A stretch of 64,000 bases of DNA from Saprospira grandis. Its GTDB lineage: Bacteria > Bacteroidota > Bacteroidia > Chitinophagales > Saprospiraceae. Both the position numbers and the translations under genes were made by a program. The stretch is taken from positions 1,902,501 through 1,966,500 of the forward strand of contig NZ_CP110854.1 of the NCBI RefSeq assembly GCF_027594745.1, given 5' to 3'. Below the pieces are notes generated by a model, which saw only the letters and a program-made list of their open reading frames with translations, had not been told where the DNA came from and did not search any database. Every line of letters starts with the position of its first letter. Position 1 is the stretch's first letter. Of the stretch, positions 35,571-44,217 are shown one piece after another.

Positions 35571-38500
35571 TTAGCTGCGCCATTTTTGCCAGCGCTCAAT
35601 CAGGCTAGAGAGCCAAGCCATGGGCTTTTTTTGCTGGCGGCGATAGAGGAGGAATCCCGTAGCGCCAAGGGCTAGGCTCAGGCCGAGGAGCAGCAGCAGA
35701 ATGCTGGACCAAGACCAACCGTAATCTAGGGGGGCGGGATTGCCAATGCTGATAAAAGAGCCCCAAAAAGCGGGGTGTCCAGAAATGTGATCGGACTGAT
35801 TGAGATAGTCCAATTTAGCCTTTTGTAGGGCGGCGGGTTTGCTCATTCCATTGGCCAAATTTTCATAAAAGCGGGCCATTAGGGCAGCGCTCGTATAATC
35901 GTTCACCTTCCAGAGGGTGGTCACCACCGAGGGCACACCCGCATACATAAAGGCGCGGGCCAGACTGAGCACTCCCTCGCCTCGGACCACCTTGCCAAAG
36001 CCCGTTTCGCAGGCCGAAAGCACCACCAAATCCGCTTTGAGGTCTAGGTTATGAATCTCATAAGCATATAGGCGGCCAGCATCTAAATTGTCTATTTCTC
36101 CAGAATCTCGAGCAAAAAGCAAGAGGGATTTATGCGGATGGCGAATATCGACCACGCCGTGCATGGCCAAATGGATCAGGCCATAATTAGAAGCGTACTC
36201 ATAAAAATGCTCCTTATCGGCCTCCTGTTTCATAAAATACTCTCCACTAAAATAAGACTGGATTGCCTTGAGTTCTTCCTCGGCCCAAGGCAGCTCCTTA
36301 TGTTCCCCAATCAGGGGATCGCCAAGGGGGTAAGCGGGGGCAAAACCGAGGCATTGGCGATTATTTTCTAGGCGTTTGGCTCGGATATTTTGGACCAGCA
36401 AACTGGCTGAATAAGAATAATTCAATTGATAGCGGCGAATGAGGTAAGCTAAACTCTTATAATCCACCTTATTCAAATCTGCGGGCTCTTCCAGCAAAAC
36501 CTCAAAGGGAATATAGCTAAGCGCCCCGTCGGGAATCACAATAAGTCGATCTAATTGCTCGCTACTCCCTTGAATAAAAGGCATCACATAGCTTTTATAG
36601 AAAGCATGAGCCGAGAGCACATAATTCTCATAAGCCTTTTTGTGGTCCTTCCCAATCATTTGATAATCGGTTAGGGCATGGCGAAGATCTTGGAGATTTT
36701 GGTCAAAATCCTGCGGCAGGGGCAATTGATAAAAGCTGGGGAAATCCTTCGTAATTTTGAAAACATAGAGATAGCGGTCGCCAATAAAATACTCCAAAAG
36801 AAGATCTTTGGGTTCTAGAATCTCCTTTTGCAATTCGGGCAAGCTCACCGTTGGGCTCTCATATTTGAGTTGATAATACTTAGGGTAATTCTGCTCAATA
36901 TATTGGACCAAAGAATCGTAGGATTTTCGGCTTTGGAAGTAAGCTTCATCAAACTCCTCGGCTCGGCTCATATTTCGGTGTCGATAATCCGAATAATAGG
37001 CGAGTTTTCTTCTCAGGCTTTCTTCTTGGGTCAGTAGTTCGGCGGGCAAATCACTAAAAGAGCGGGCGGCCACCCCTTGCAGGGCTTGCAAAAGAACAAA
37101 GCTTTTGCTGCGTTCCATGATCTCGAAAGCCTGATAGAGGTAACTGGGGTTTTTGCTTTCTTGATAGCGCAGATGGGCCACCTCAATAGCGCCTTCATAG
37201 ACCGAAATCGAGCGTTTGGTCAGTTGTTGTTTAGAGCCATCGGAAGAGAAATTGATGCGGAGGCTATCCACCAGGTTCAGGGCCAGGGCATAGGTAGATT
37301 CGGCGGCTTGAATCTCTTTGGGGGCCTTATTGGCCCGATGCAATTCTAGCAGCAGATGGCCTTTTTGGGCCAGGGCGGGCAGCCAGTCGATATTGTGCAT
37401 CAGGCAGCCTAAATCGGGATTCTGATAAATATCTACCTTATCTTCTGGCAGCTCTTTACAGACGGCCGTCAGGGCATTTTGCACATAAATCAGGGCCAGT
37501 TTATAATCTCTTTTGCGCTCATAGAAGGAGGCCAAATTGAGGTAACTATCAAAGAGGCTTCCCCCAATGACCTCATCCTCTCCTTTCTCCTCGGAGGCAT
37601 CAAAGAGTAGGGCCACCTCTTGCTCTTGGCCAAAGCCGCTTTTGGCATAATTAGCGGCCCCTCCATCACGGATACTAATCTTCTTTTTTAGGGCCTCATT
37701 GAGGTAGTAATACTCTTGTTTGGCATCTCGAATAAAGCGGTAGGCTTCGGCTAGGCGGTCATAGGCTTGGGCCAGACGATAGTCATTTTTCGAGAGTTGT
37801 TGCTCCCAAAGCTTAGCGGCTTTTTGGTAATAAAAGAGCAGCGAATCGGGTTTAGATTTGGCCTTAAAGTACTCCCCCAGTTCTATATAAATGTGGCCTA
37901 AATTGGGGTGTTCTGCACCATAAATTTGCCGTTCTAAGCCCAAGGATTTTTTCAGATGAATATATTCTTCTCGGCTATTGCCCAGGCCTCTTTGGGCTTT
38001 GGCAATGGCTTTGTAGAGCTGAGCCACCTCTACCGATTTGCTCCCTACTAGCTCCAAATAAATCCGCAAACTGCGCTCATAATAGTTGAGCGCCTGATCA
38101 TAGTCGCCACTATAAAAGTTGCGCTGCCCCAAAAGATAATAGCTGCGGCCAATATCTTTATGGACCTTATTCAGGGTTTTGAGCTGAATCTTCAGGGCTT
38201 TTTCTAGGGCTGCTTCTTCTTCCTCAAAGCGGTTGGTCAGCCGATAATAGACCGCCAACTGCAAATAAGAGGAGGCAATTTTGGGGTGTTTTTCGCCAAA
38301 CAGCTTTTGCCGAATGGCCAAGGCCTTCTGGTGGTAATCAAAACCTTTGGGATAATCTTGTTTGCGATAATAATAATGTTCGCCTAGGGCCTCATAAATA
38401 TCTGCGGTCAGGTAGGTCTCTTTGGATAAAGAATTGAGTGCTTGGTCCAGATAATCGGCCTCCATGCTCAGGGGGTCGAGCAAGCTGCTGCTGTCCTGCG

Positions 38501-39032
38501 CCTGCTTATTCAGTTGGCCATAACAGCGACCAATAAAATAATAGCTTTGGGCCAGTTCTTCTTTGGGCGCATTCCATTTTAGGCGAAGGGCCAGGGCTTT
38601 TTGGTGCAGGGCCAAGGCCTTCCAAAAATCTACTTCGGCATTCATGCGGTAGCGGCCCAGGCCCTCATAACCATCGGCAATGATGAGGCTATCGACCTGC
38701 AAACTGCTATCCGAGCGGGCCAAATCATCAAAGAGGGCCAAGCCCCGCTTAAACTCATTATCGGCCTCTTGGTAGCGGGTCAATTCTATATAATTATTGC
38801 CCACCCCATTGTAGCAACGGCCATAGCCCTCCACATCTTTGAGGCGGCGATAAATAGCGGCGGCAAACTGAAACTCTTGTACCGAGGCCTCATATTGGGC
38901 TTCGGCATAAAGGCTTTTGGCTTTTTCAACATATTCGAGGGCTCTTGCTTTGGAGCCTGTATTTTGGGCCTGCCCAAAAGGCAGCAAACAGCCCAAACAG
39001 CCTAATAGTAGTAGAAAACGAACTAAGGGCAT
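35571..39032 (-). CDS. membrane-anchored TPR-CHAT (caspase-like) protein
   Basis: A 1153-residue protein. Signal/anchor MPLVRFLLLLGCLGCLLPFG, then roughly a dozen tetratricopeptide repeats (for example GEKHPKIASSYLQLAVYYRL, AYDRLAEAYRFIRDAKQEYY, residues ~30-600), then a CHAT domain (about 780-1085). The caspase-like dyad is intact: His in GLIHLAMHGVVDI and Cys in LVVLSACETGFGKVVRGEG. A C-terminal helix (SSILLLLLGLSLALGATGFL) is followed by a basic tail, so the CHAT domain probably faces the periplasm between two membrane anchors or an anchor and cleaved signal. TPR-CHAT proteases act in defence and signalling, cutting partner proteins when the TPR part senses a cue. No dedicated substrate or gasdermin gene is adjacent; the setting is between two toxin cassettes. 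Start 39032 gives the signal peptide. Confidence 0.85.
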   Translation of the reverse strand: MPLVRFLLLLGCLGCLLPFGQAQNTGSKARALEYVEKAKSLYAEAQYEASVQEFQFAAAIYRRLKDVEGYGRCYNGVGNNYIELTRYQEADNEFKRGLALFDDLARSDSSLQVDSLIIADGYEGLGRYRMNAEVDFWKALALHQKALALRLKWNAPKEELAQSYYFIGRCYGQLNKQAQDSSSLLDPLSMEADYLDQALNSLSKETYLTADIYEALGEHYYYRKQDYPKGFDYHQKALAIRQKLFGEKHPKIASSYLQLAVYYRLTNRFEEEEAALEKALKIQLKTLNKVHKDIGRSYYLLGQRNFYSGDYDQALNYYERSLRIYLELVGSKSVEVAQLYKAIAKAQRGLGNSREEYIHLKKSLGLERQIYGAEHPNLGHIYIELGEYFKAKSKPDSLLFYYQKAAKLWEQQLSKNDYRLAQAYDRLAEAYRFIRDAKQEYYYLNEALKKKISIRDGGAANYAKSGFGQEQEVALLFDASEEKGEDEVIGGSLFDSYLNLASFYERKRDYKLALIYVQNALTAVCKELPEDKVDIYQNPDLGCLMHNIDWLPALAQKGHLLLELHRANKAPKEIQAAESTYALALNLVDSLRINFSSDGSKQQLTKRSISVYEGAIEVAHLRYQESKNPSYLYQAFEIMERSKSFVLLQALQGVAARSFSDLPAELLTQEESLRRKLAYYSDYRHRNMSRAEEFDEAYFQSRKSYDSLVQYIEQNYPKYYQLKYESPTVSLPELQKEILEPKDLLLEYFIGDRYLYVFKITKDFPSFYQLPLPQDFDQNLQDLRHALTDYQMIGKDHKKAYENYVLSAHAFYKSYVMPFIQGSSEQLDRLIVIPDGALSYIPFEVLLEEPADLNKVDYKSLAYLIRRYQLNYSYSASLLVQNIRAKRLENNRQCLGFAPAYPLGDPLIGEHKELPWAEEELKAIQSYFSGEYFMKQEADKEHFYEYASNYGLIHLAMHGVVDIRHPHKSLLLFARDSGEIDNLDAGRLYAYEIHNLDLKADLVVLSACETGFGKVVRGEGVLSLARAFMYAGVPSVVTTLWKVNDYTSAALMARFYENLANGMSKPAALQKAKLDYLNQSDHISGHPAFWGSFISIGNPAPLDYGWSWSSILLLLLGLSLALGATGFLLYRRQQKKPMAWLSSLIERWQKWRS

Positions 39033-39122
39033 ATAAGTGATTGATATTTTGCGGTATGGAGTCGGGGAAAAGGGCAGCCCTAAAATACGGCTTTTTATTT
39101 TGCTGACTAAACTGTTTTTTTT

Positions 39123-39245
39123 GGGCCTCCGCAGCAAAGCTGCGGCGCTACGCTTTGGGGCTCGCTGCTCGCTCGGCCCTTCGTTTTTTCGCTGCGCTCA
39201 AAAACTCGGTCTGGCCTGACGGCCACCCCGCCGCATCGCTAGGCC
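39123..39245 (-). repeat. dispersed intergenic element, type 1 (copy M)
   Basis: Near copy of K and O. Helix 2 GTTTTTgagcgcagcgAAAAAAC; closing helix GCAGC-ttt-GCTGC. The pole faces the start of the TPR-CHAT gene. The next 100 bp (39246-39345) are repeated at 46811-46910, upstream of toxin locus 3. Confidence 0.8.
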
Positions 39246-39345
39246 GCTCATCCTTTGGTTTTCAGGCTAGCCGTTTTGCTTCGGCCTCAATAGGTATAGG
39301 CTCTGAAGTCTATAAAATGAATCCTTATCGCTAAACATTAGCCCC
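39246..39345. repeat. ~100-bp direct repeat preceding toxin loci 2 and 3
   Basis: Sequence with CTCATCCTTTGGTTTTCAGG, GCTATAGGCTCT-like and AAAATGAATCCTTATCGC blocks occurs here and at 46811-46910, about 95% alike. In both places it ends GCCCC and is followed by toxin-cassette sequence, here the promoter end, there the linker of the toxin gene. Confidence 0.8.
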
Positions 39346-39394
39346 AAAAAGGCTAAATAAGTGTTTTAGTACTGAAATTTAAATTACCTATTTT

Positions 39395-39402
39395 TATATT
39401 TG
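39395..39402 (+). promoter_or_regulatory. -7 element of toxin locus 2
   Basis: TATATTTG in the block conserved with locus 1, 24 nt before ATG 39426. Confidence 0.6.
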
Positions 39403-39425
39403 ACTATTATTTAAGCGATAACTAA

Positions 39426-40693
39426 ATGTCCATGCAAGACCACAGACAGACGATGACGGTCAATTAACTGCTGTACAACAACTTCATGTTTTAGGCCGTA
39501 AAATCAGCCGCGAAGAACTTCCATTAGAGGAGGACGAAGAGCAGAAATTTTGGCTTACAGAGCCCTATTATTTTTCGCCCAATATTGCAGAAGAAGGATT
39601 TGATGAGGCCTACATCAATCGTTTGGAGATGGGCCCCACTGGAGTAGAAGAAATGAACCTTCTACTTTCTGGCTTTTTTCAGCGCTATGTCTCTTTTGAG
39701 CCTATTGAGCAGATAGAACTTAGCGGGCAACTAGACGGAAGCTGGCAGGTCCATATTCCTCAGTTTTCGGATCTATCTCGGGGCTTAGATCAGGTCTCCC
39801 TTGCCTTTAGTTGGCAGGAAGAGCATGAGTTTACTGCCGCATTAGAGCAGCAATTAGCCGCAGGAGGACAGCCCGCTAAAAATATTGAGGAGGAAATCCA
39901 AAACTGCAAACATTGCCCAGAAGAAGCCATAGAGGGCCAGCAATACGAAGATGCAGACGGAAAACGCTACCAATATGAGAATGGGCAATGGCTAGAGCAT
40001 ATCTGGACCGCCCCGATGCTTGAACCCATCCCTGTTAAGGCAGATAGAATAACTGCTGAAGGCAGTTCCTTCTGGGATTGGGCCAAAATTGGGGCAGAAA
40101 TAGCTATTGGCTTCACTCCTTTTGGGGTTGTTTTAGATGTTATTGATTTAGGGAAAGCAATTGCGGGGGGAAATCCAACGGATATTGCTATTGCCATGAT
40201 TGGCTTTTTGCCTGCCGGGGACTTACTAAAGGCTGGGAAAAAAATTGGCGGGGGCTTAGAAAAAATGCTCAAGCATACCGATGAACTTGCTCCCCTTGGC
40301 GTTCAGCCGCCCAAACTGCAAGCGCCTCCTAAAGAGCTTGAAAAGCTAAAAGAACTACAAAAGCAAGTTCCAGAAGGACCAAAAGCAGCTAAAGAAAGTC
40401 CGCCAATTCAAAATAATGAAGCCCCAAAAGCAGAGACACCAAAAGCAGAGCCCCCTAAAATAGAGGAACCTCAGCTAAAAGAGCCCGAACTCAAAGAGGA
40501 AATTCCCTTAGAAAAGGAGCTGGGCAAACAAGAAGCGCCAGAAATAGAATTCGGCTCCCACCTCCCTCCTAAAATTTATAAGCTAGCTGATGAGAACTTT
40601 GTCCGTTTGCAAGAAGGACGATTAGGGAAATATAGGGCTAATGACGATATCCCTAGAGCAGAATATGAAAAGCTGATCAAGGAGTATAAGTGA
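39426..40693 (+). pseudogene. polymorphic toxin, cassette 2, out of frame and cut by an in-frame TGA
   Basis: About 97% like cassette 1 from the promoter to the linker. ATG 39426 reads two AGAC units (39444-39451) and stops after 13 codons; the long frame (502-like, first internal ATG 39623) is not joined. The long product has the same DDGQLTAVQQLHVLG start, PT-TG-like segment and Pro/Glu/Lys linker. After IKEYK the codon expected to be CGA (as in cassettes 1 and 3, EYKREQ) is TGA at 40691-40693, so the tip is separated from the delivery part. Two independent lesions suggest decay, or regulation by phase and reinitiation. The tip continues in the same frame from ATG 40697. Confidence 0.7.
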
Positions 40694-40696
40694 GAA

Positions 40697-41020
40697 ATGA
40701 GTCTAATCCCTAAAGGATTTGGCAAAATGGCCAAAGATAAAGCGGGAAAATGGTACACCACTCCTAAAACGCTAAATGAACAGCTAGCTTTAGATGAAGC
40801 AATGACGGGACCTAATATAATAACTGATAAAAGAAAGCGTATCAAAGATGATATAAAAGGTGACCCTCGAATTCCAGCTTACTCATGTATAGATAAATGG
40901 TCTTATAGTGTGCAAATTTTTGATTCCAAAACAGGAAAGAGAATAGAAAACATTCAAATACACTATCTTGCAGACAGGAATATAGGTATTAAATTTGACT
41001 TTAAATTCAAAATAGATTAA
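40697..41020 (+). CDS. detached toxin tip of cassette 2
   Basis: A 107-residue basic protein in the same frame as the toxin, starting one codon after its TGA stop (TGAGAAATG), so ribosomes could reinitiate. Content: SLIPKGFGKMAKDKAGKWYT, RKRIKDDIKGDPRIPAYSCI, then KWSYSVQIFDSKTGKRIENI and IKFDFKFKID. The Lys/Asp-rich head and the late W-Q-I strand with GKRI..IQIHY resemble RNase/DNase tips of polymorphic toxins whose C-terminus ends in a DFKF-K strand, but I cannot name the family. No signal. The gene for a zinc-ribbon immunity-like protein starts 13 nt later. Confidence 0.6.
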   Translation: MSLIPKGFGKMAKDKAGKWYTTPKTLNEQLALDEAMTGPNIITDKRKRIKDDIKGDPRIPAYSCIDKWSYSVQIFDSKTGKRIENIQIHYLADRNIGIKFDFKFKID

Positions 41021-41033
41021 AATAATACATATC

Positions 41034-41630
41034 ATGCTAGTTAAGTGTAAGATTAACTCAATCAAGCAATTAGTTCAATCATCTTCTAACGATTGGATTA
41101 AAAAGCACTTTATGAAGATTTACCCCTATGGCATTCAATTAGAGCAGCATTATGTAGTACATGCTATACAGTACTACCACATTCCCTTTGTATATATTTA
41201 TACTAATGATGCCGAACGCTTTCCCTATCCTTATCCCCTAGAATTTTTTGAAGTAGTTGATGCTCGGCTTTCTAAATACTTTTGTTTTGGAGAAATTCAA
41301 GGTTGTCCTATTAGTAGTAGCTTAGATCCGATCATTACGTTTAAGGAATGGGCAGAGAATCCAGATTTCTTTAGTGACCTTATTGATGGGGAAGATTACA
41401 CTAAAGTAGCCCAGACCTATAAGGAGAAAATGGAGATAGAATTTTTCAATCCCAACCTCAATATTAGTGAAGAGCCTGCCGCCATCTTAGATCCAAAGAT
41501 GAGTTGGTTATTTTGTCCGGCTTGTACAGAGAGCTGGGAGGTAAAGACAGATGATGAGATGACAGCTTGTCCCAGTTGTGAGTTGTATTACCATAATCCC
41601 TTTATAAAAAAGGGGGGAGAGGAGTCATAA
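41034..41630 (+). CDS. immunity-like protein with C-terminal zinc ribbon (A)
   Basis: A 198-residue protein, about 65% identical to the gene at 51785-52381. The N-terminal ~130 residues form the specific part (VHAIQYYHIPFVYIYTNDAE, RFPYPYPLEFFEVVDARLSK). The last ~55 residues (NISEEPAAILDPKMSWLFCP) carry a zinc ribbon CPACTESW...CPSCELYY. The same ribbon is joined to an unrelated N-terminal domain in the protein at 52863-53405, so this is a shuffled module. Location next to the detached tip suggests it is the immunity factor of cassette 2; the ribbon could act as a common localisation or degradation tag. Function is inferred from context only. Confidence 0.65.
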   Translation: MLVKCKINSIKQLVQSSSNDWIKKHFMKIYPYGIQLEQHYVVHAIQYYHIPFVYIYTNDAERFPYPYPLEFFEVVDARLSKYFCFGEIQGCPISSSLDPIITFKEWAENPDFFSDLIDGEDYTKVAQTYKEKMEIEFFNPNLNISEEPAAILDPKMSWLFCPACTESWEVKTDDEMTACPSCELYYHNPFIKKGGEES

Positions 41631-41689
41631 TATTCTTCTTGATAAGAAGCATAAAAGCCATTAGACAAACTAGCCAGCAACCTTTTCTG

Positions 41690-41806
41690 CCATGGGCTAA
41701 AGCCCTTCTTTGCTTTCTATCCCTTATGAGCCGATGGTTGAAACCATCGGCTCATTTTATTGTGCTTAGTATGGCGGCTTTTATTGCTGTAGGTTTCAAC
41801 CTACAG
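41690..41806. repeat. GGTT/AACC palindrome cluster 2
   Basis: CCATGGGCT-aa-AGCCC, GAGCCGATGGTT-ga-AACCATCGGCTC and TGTAGGTT-tc-AACCTACA, with the same spacers as cluster 1. It follows the zinc-ribbon gene; cluster 3 follows its homologue at 51785. Confidence 0.75.
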
Positions 41807-41810
41807 TAAA

Positions 41811-41908
41811 AAGGGCCGAAGGCCAGACCAAAGCCCGAAGGGCTGAAGGGCCGAGCAGACCTGCGAGCCCTGCAAGGGCCCGGCCGCCGAAGGCGGCAGG
41901 CCCCAAAA
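41811..41908 (+). repeat. dispersed intergenic element, type 1b (copy N)
   Basis: GGGCCGAAGGCCAGACC, AGCCC-gaa-GGGCT, GGGCCGAGCAGACC, CCGCC-gaa-GGCGG, pole GGCAGGCCCCAAAA, as in copies E and L but lacking the distal cap. Confidence 0.8.
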
Positions 41909-41946
41909 AAAAGAGACGCTCCTTATCAAAAAGAAGCGTCTCTTAT
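41905..41946 (-). terminator. terminator of atpC
   Basis: AAGAGACGCT / AGCGTCTCTT stem, eight T on the minus strand, 20 nt after the atpC stop. Confidence 0.85.
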
Positions 41947-41965
41947 GGGAGAGTGGAAAGGCGGT

Positions 41966-42205
41966 CTACTCTTGGACGAGTAGAGAAACCTTATTATCGA
42001 GTACCTCGATAAATCCACTTTGGATAGCGAGTTCTTGCTTACCCCCTTCCTGGGCCAAAAAGCTCACATCGCCAGCCTGCAAAGAGGCCACAATAGCGGC
42101 GTGATTTTCTAGCACCTCAAATTCTCCATCTACACCAGGCACCGTAATGCTGCTGATTTTGCCTTCAAAAACTTTCTTATCTGGCGTCAATACAATGAGT
42201 TCCAT
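41966..42205 (-). CDS. atpC: ATP synthase epsilon subunit
   Basis: A 79-residue beta-sandwich subunit of F1, the central-stalk protein that couples rotation to catalysis. Only the N-terminal beta domain is present (LIVLTPDKKVFEGKISSITV, GEFEVLENHAAIVASLQAGD, LAIQSGFIEVLDNKVSLLV); the C-terminal two-helix inhibitory arm of longer epsilon subunits is missing, as usual in Bacteroidota, so this subunit cannot inhibit by the helical arm. It lies 78 bp downstream of atpD with an intrinsic terminator between them. Confidence 0.92.
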   Translation of the reverse strand: MELIVLTPDKKVFEGKISSITVPGVDGEFEVLENHAAIVASLQAGDVSFLAQEGGKQELAIQSGFIEVLDNKVSLLVQE

Positions 42206-42228
42206 AATAATATCTTGTATGATGGCCT

Positions 42229-42264
42229 AAAAAAATTAGCCGCGGCCGAAGCAGCCACGGCTAA
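42229..42264 (-). terminator. internal terminator between atpD and atpC
   Basis: TTAGCCGTGGC / GCCGCGGCTAA (11 bp, one G-T pair) with a seven-base loop and seven T on the minus strand, after the atpD stop and before the atpC ATG. It should cut most transcripts before atpC. Confidence 0.7.
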
Positions 42265-42283
42265 GATCTATTTATCTATTGGA

Positions 42284-43792
42284 TTAAGCTTCGCTGAGGA
42301 GTTTTTCACCTTTCTCCATAGCTTGCTCGATGCTACCCACAAGGTTAAAGGCAGCTTCGGGATATTTGTCTACTTCTCCATCAATGATCATATTAAATCC
42401 TTTGATGGTATCCTTGATGTCTACAAGTACCCCTTGGAGACCTGTAAACTGCTCGGCTACGTGGAAAGGCTGAGACAAGAAGCGTTGTACACGGCGGGCG
42501 CGGTGTACGACCAATTTATCTTCTTCAGACAATTCTTCCATACCCAAGATCGCAATAATATCTTGCAATTCTTTGTAGCGCTGAAGAATGTTGATTACCC
42601 GTTGGGCGCAAGTATAGTGCTCATCACCTACGATATCGGGAGACAAAATCTTAGAAGTTGAATCCAAAGGATCTACCGCGGGATAGATACCCAAAGAGGC
42701 CAATTTACGGCTAAGTACCGTGGTGGCATCCAAGTGAGCAAAAGTAGTTGCGGGAGCGGGGTCAGTCAAGTCATCCGCAGGTACGTAAACGGCCTGTACA
42801 GAAGTAATTGAACCACGCTTAGTTGAAGTAATACGCTCTTGCATCAAACCCATCTCGGTAGCCAGCGTAGGCTGATAACCTACAGCAGAAGGCATACGTC
42901 CCAAAAGGGCTGATACCTCGGCACCGGCTTGTGTAAAGCGGAAGATGTTATCGATAAAGAAGAGGATATCACGACCTTTAGCTTCATTGGGATCACCATC
43001 GCGGAAGTACTCGGCAACAGTAAGACCAGAAAGAGCTACACGGGCACGGGCACCGGGAGGTTCGTTCATCTGACCGAAGATAAAGGTAGCTTGAGATTCA
43101 GCTAGCTCGTCATGCTTCACTGCGCTGAGGTCCCATCCACCTTCTTCCATAGAGTGCTTAAAGTCTTCGCCATAGCGAACGATATTGGCTTCGATCATCT
43201 CGCGCATAAGGTCATTTCCTTCACGAGTACGCTCACCTACACCAGCAAAAACGGAGAGTCCTTTATGCTTCTTGGCGATGTTGTTAATCAGCTCCTGAAT
43301 AAGTACGGTTTTACCTACACCGGCACCACCGAAAAGACCAATTTTACCCCCTTTGAGGTAAGGTGCGATCAAGTCGATAACTTTGATACCTGTGTAAAGG
43401 ATCTCTTGAGAAGTACTCAAGTCCTCATAACGAGGAGGTTTGTTGTGGATCGCACGACGCTCCGCCTTGGGCAATTCACCCAAACCATCGATAGGCTCCC
43501 CTACTACATTAAACAAACGACCTTTGATCTCGTCACCAACAGGCATCGTGATCATACTGCCAGTATCCACTACGGGCATGCCACGAGTAAGGCCCTCCGT
43601 ACTGTCCATAGCAATCGTACGGACGCTATCTTCACCAAGGTGCTTTTGACATTCGAGAACAATTTTATCTCCATTGGGGCGAGTCACCTCAAGGGCGCTA
43701 AGAATTTCGGGAAGTTTAGCCTCTTTGGCTGAAAAGCTTACATCGACTACAGGTCCAATGATCTGCTTGATGTATCCAGTATTTTGTGCCAT
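42284..43792 (-). CDS. atpD: ATP synthase beta subunit
   Basis: A 502-residue catalytic F1 subunit. Intact P-loop GGAGVGKTVLIQE, the catalytic Glu region VGERTREGNDLMREM, Walker B-type segment ILFFIDNIFRFTQAG, and DELSEEDKLVVHRAR-like region ELSEEDKLVVHRARRVQRFL. It makes ATP from ADP and phosphate using the proton gradient. ATG 43792 is taken (MAQNTGYIKQIIGPVVDVSF); a longer start at 43810 is less conserved. Only atpD and atpC are here; in Bacteroidota these two are normally apart from the main atp operon. A TAnnTTTG promoter lies 55 nt upstream. Confidence 0.97.
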   Translation of the reverse strand: MAQNTGYIKQIIGPVVDVSFSAKEAKLPEILSALEVTRPNGDKIVLECQKHLGEDSVRTIAMDSTEGLTRGMPVVDTGSMITMPVGDEIKGRLFNVVGEPIDGLGELPKAERRAIHNKPPRYEDLSTSQEILYTGIKVIDLIAPYLKGGKIGLFGGAGVGKTVLIQELINNIAKKHKGLSVFAGVGERTREGNDLMREMIEANIVRYGEDFKHSMEEGGWDLSAVKHDELAESQATFIFGQMNEPPGARARVALSGLTVAEYFRDGDPNEAKGRDILFFIDNIFRFTQAGAEVSALLGRMPSAVGYQPTLATEMGLMQERITSTKRGSITSVQAVYVPADDLTDPAPATTFAHLDATTVLSRKLASLGIYPAVDPLDSTSKILSPDIVGDEHYTCAQRVINILQRYKELQDIIAILGMEELSEEDKLVVHRARRVQRFLSQPFHVAEQFTGLQGVLVDIKDTIKGFNMIIDGEVDKYPEAAFNLVGSIEQAMEKGEKLLSEA

Positions 43793-43846
43793 AATTTTAT
43801 TCTTGGACAATAATGAAATGGTATAAGTAAAACTGTAAAATCAGCG

Positions 43847-43854
43847 CAAAGATA
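43847..43854 (-). promoter_or_regulatory. -7 element of atpDC
   Basis: TATCTTTG on the minus strand, about 55 nt before ATG 43792. The stretch 43855-44217 between atpDC and cydA is AT-rich; apart from the cyd operator no gene is supported. Confidence 0.6.
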
Positions 43855-44121
43855 GGCCTTTATCATAAAAACAAAAAAATAAAGTCCCTATTCGCCTGCT
43901 ATAACTGCTTGTTTTTCTATATAATAGTAGGCCTACAGAAGAAAATTAGGATTGAAAAGGCCAAACAGAATATTTTTAGGGCTAAAAATCGCAAACAGAA
44001 TAAATAACGGCCAGCTAGGCTTTAGCGGGCCAGCTTTATTAATGATTAGGCGGTTTAATAATATGGGAGTCCTCTTTTGTATAACTTTTTTACAATTTAT
44101 TAAAGAGCCAAAGCCCCTCTT

Positions 44122-44139
44122 TTGTGTTGATTATCACAA
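44122..44139. promoter_or_regulatory. candidate CRP/FNR-type operator upstream of cydAB
   Basis: TTGTG-N8-CACAA (spacer TTGATTAT), a perfect 5-bp inverted repeat about 80 nt before the cydA ATG. Position and half-sites resemble Crp/Fnr-family boxes, which often control cyd genes by oxygen level. Inference only. Confidence 0.45.
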
Positions 44140-44217
44140 CGGAACAGCCTTAAAAGCTCTTCTTTTGAAGCAGAAAATAATAATTTATAATTACACCAAC
44201 TAAAAGTATATATCATT

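Noticed and set aside
43952..44203. Small frame of 83 codons before cydA
   Set aside because: No family, no signal or start context, and it overlaps the likely cyd operator region.
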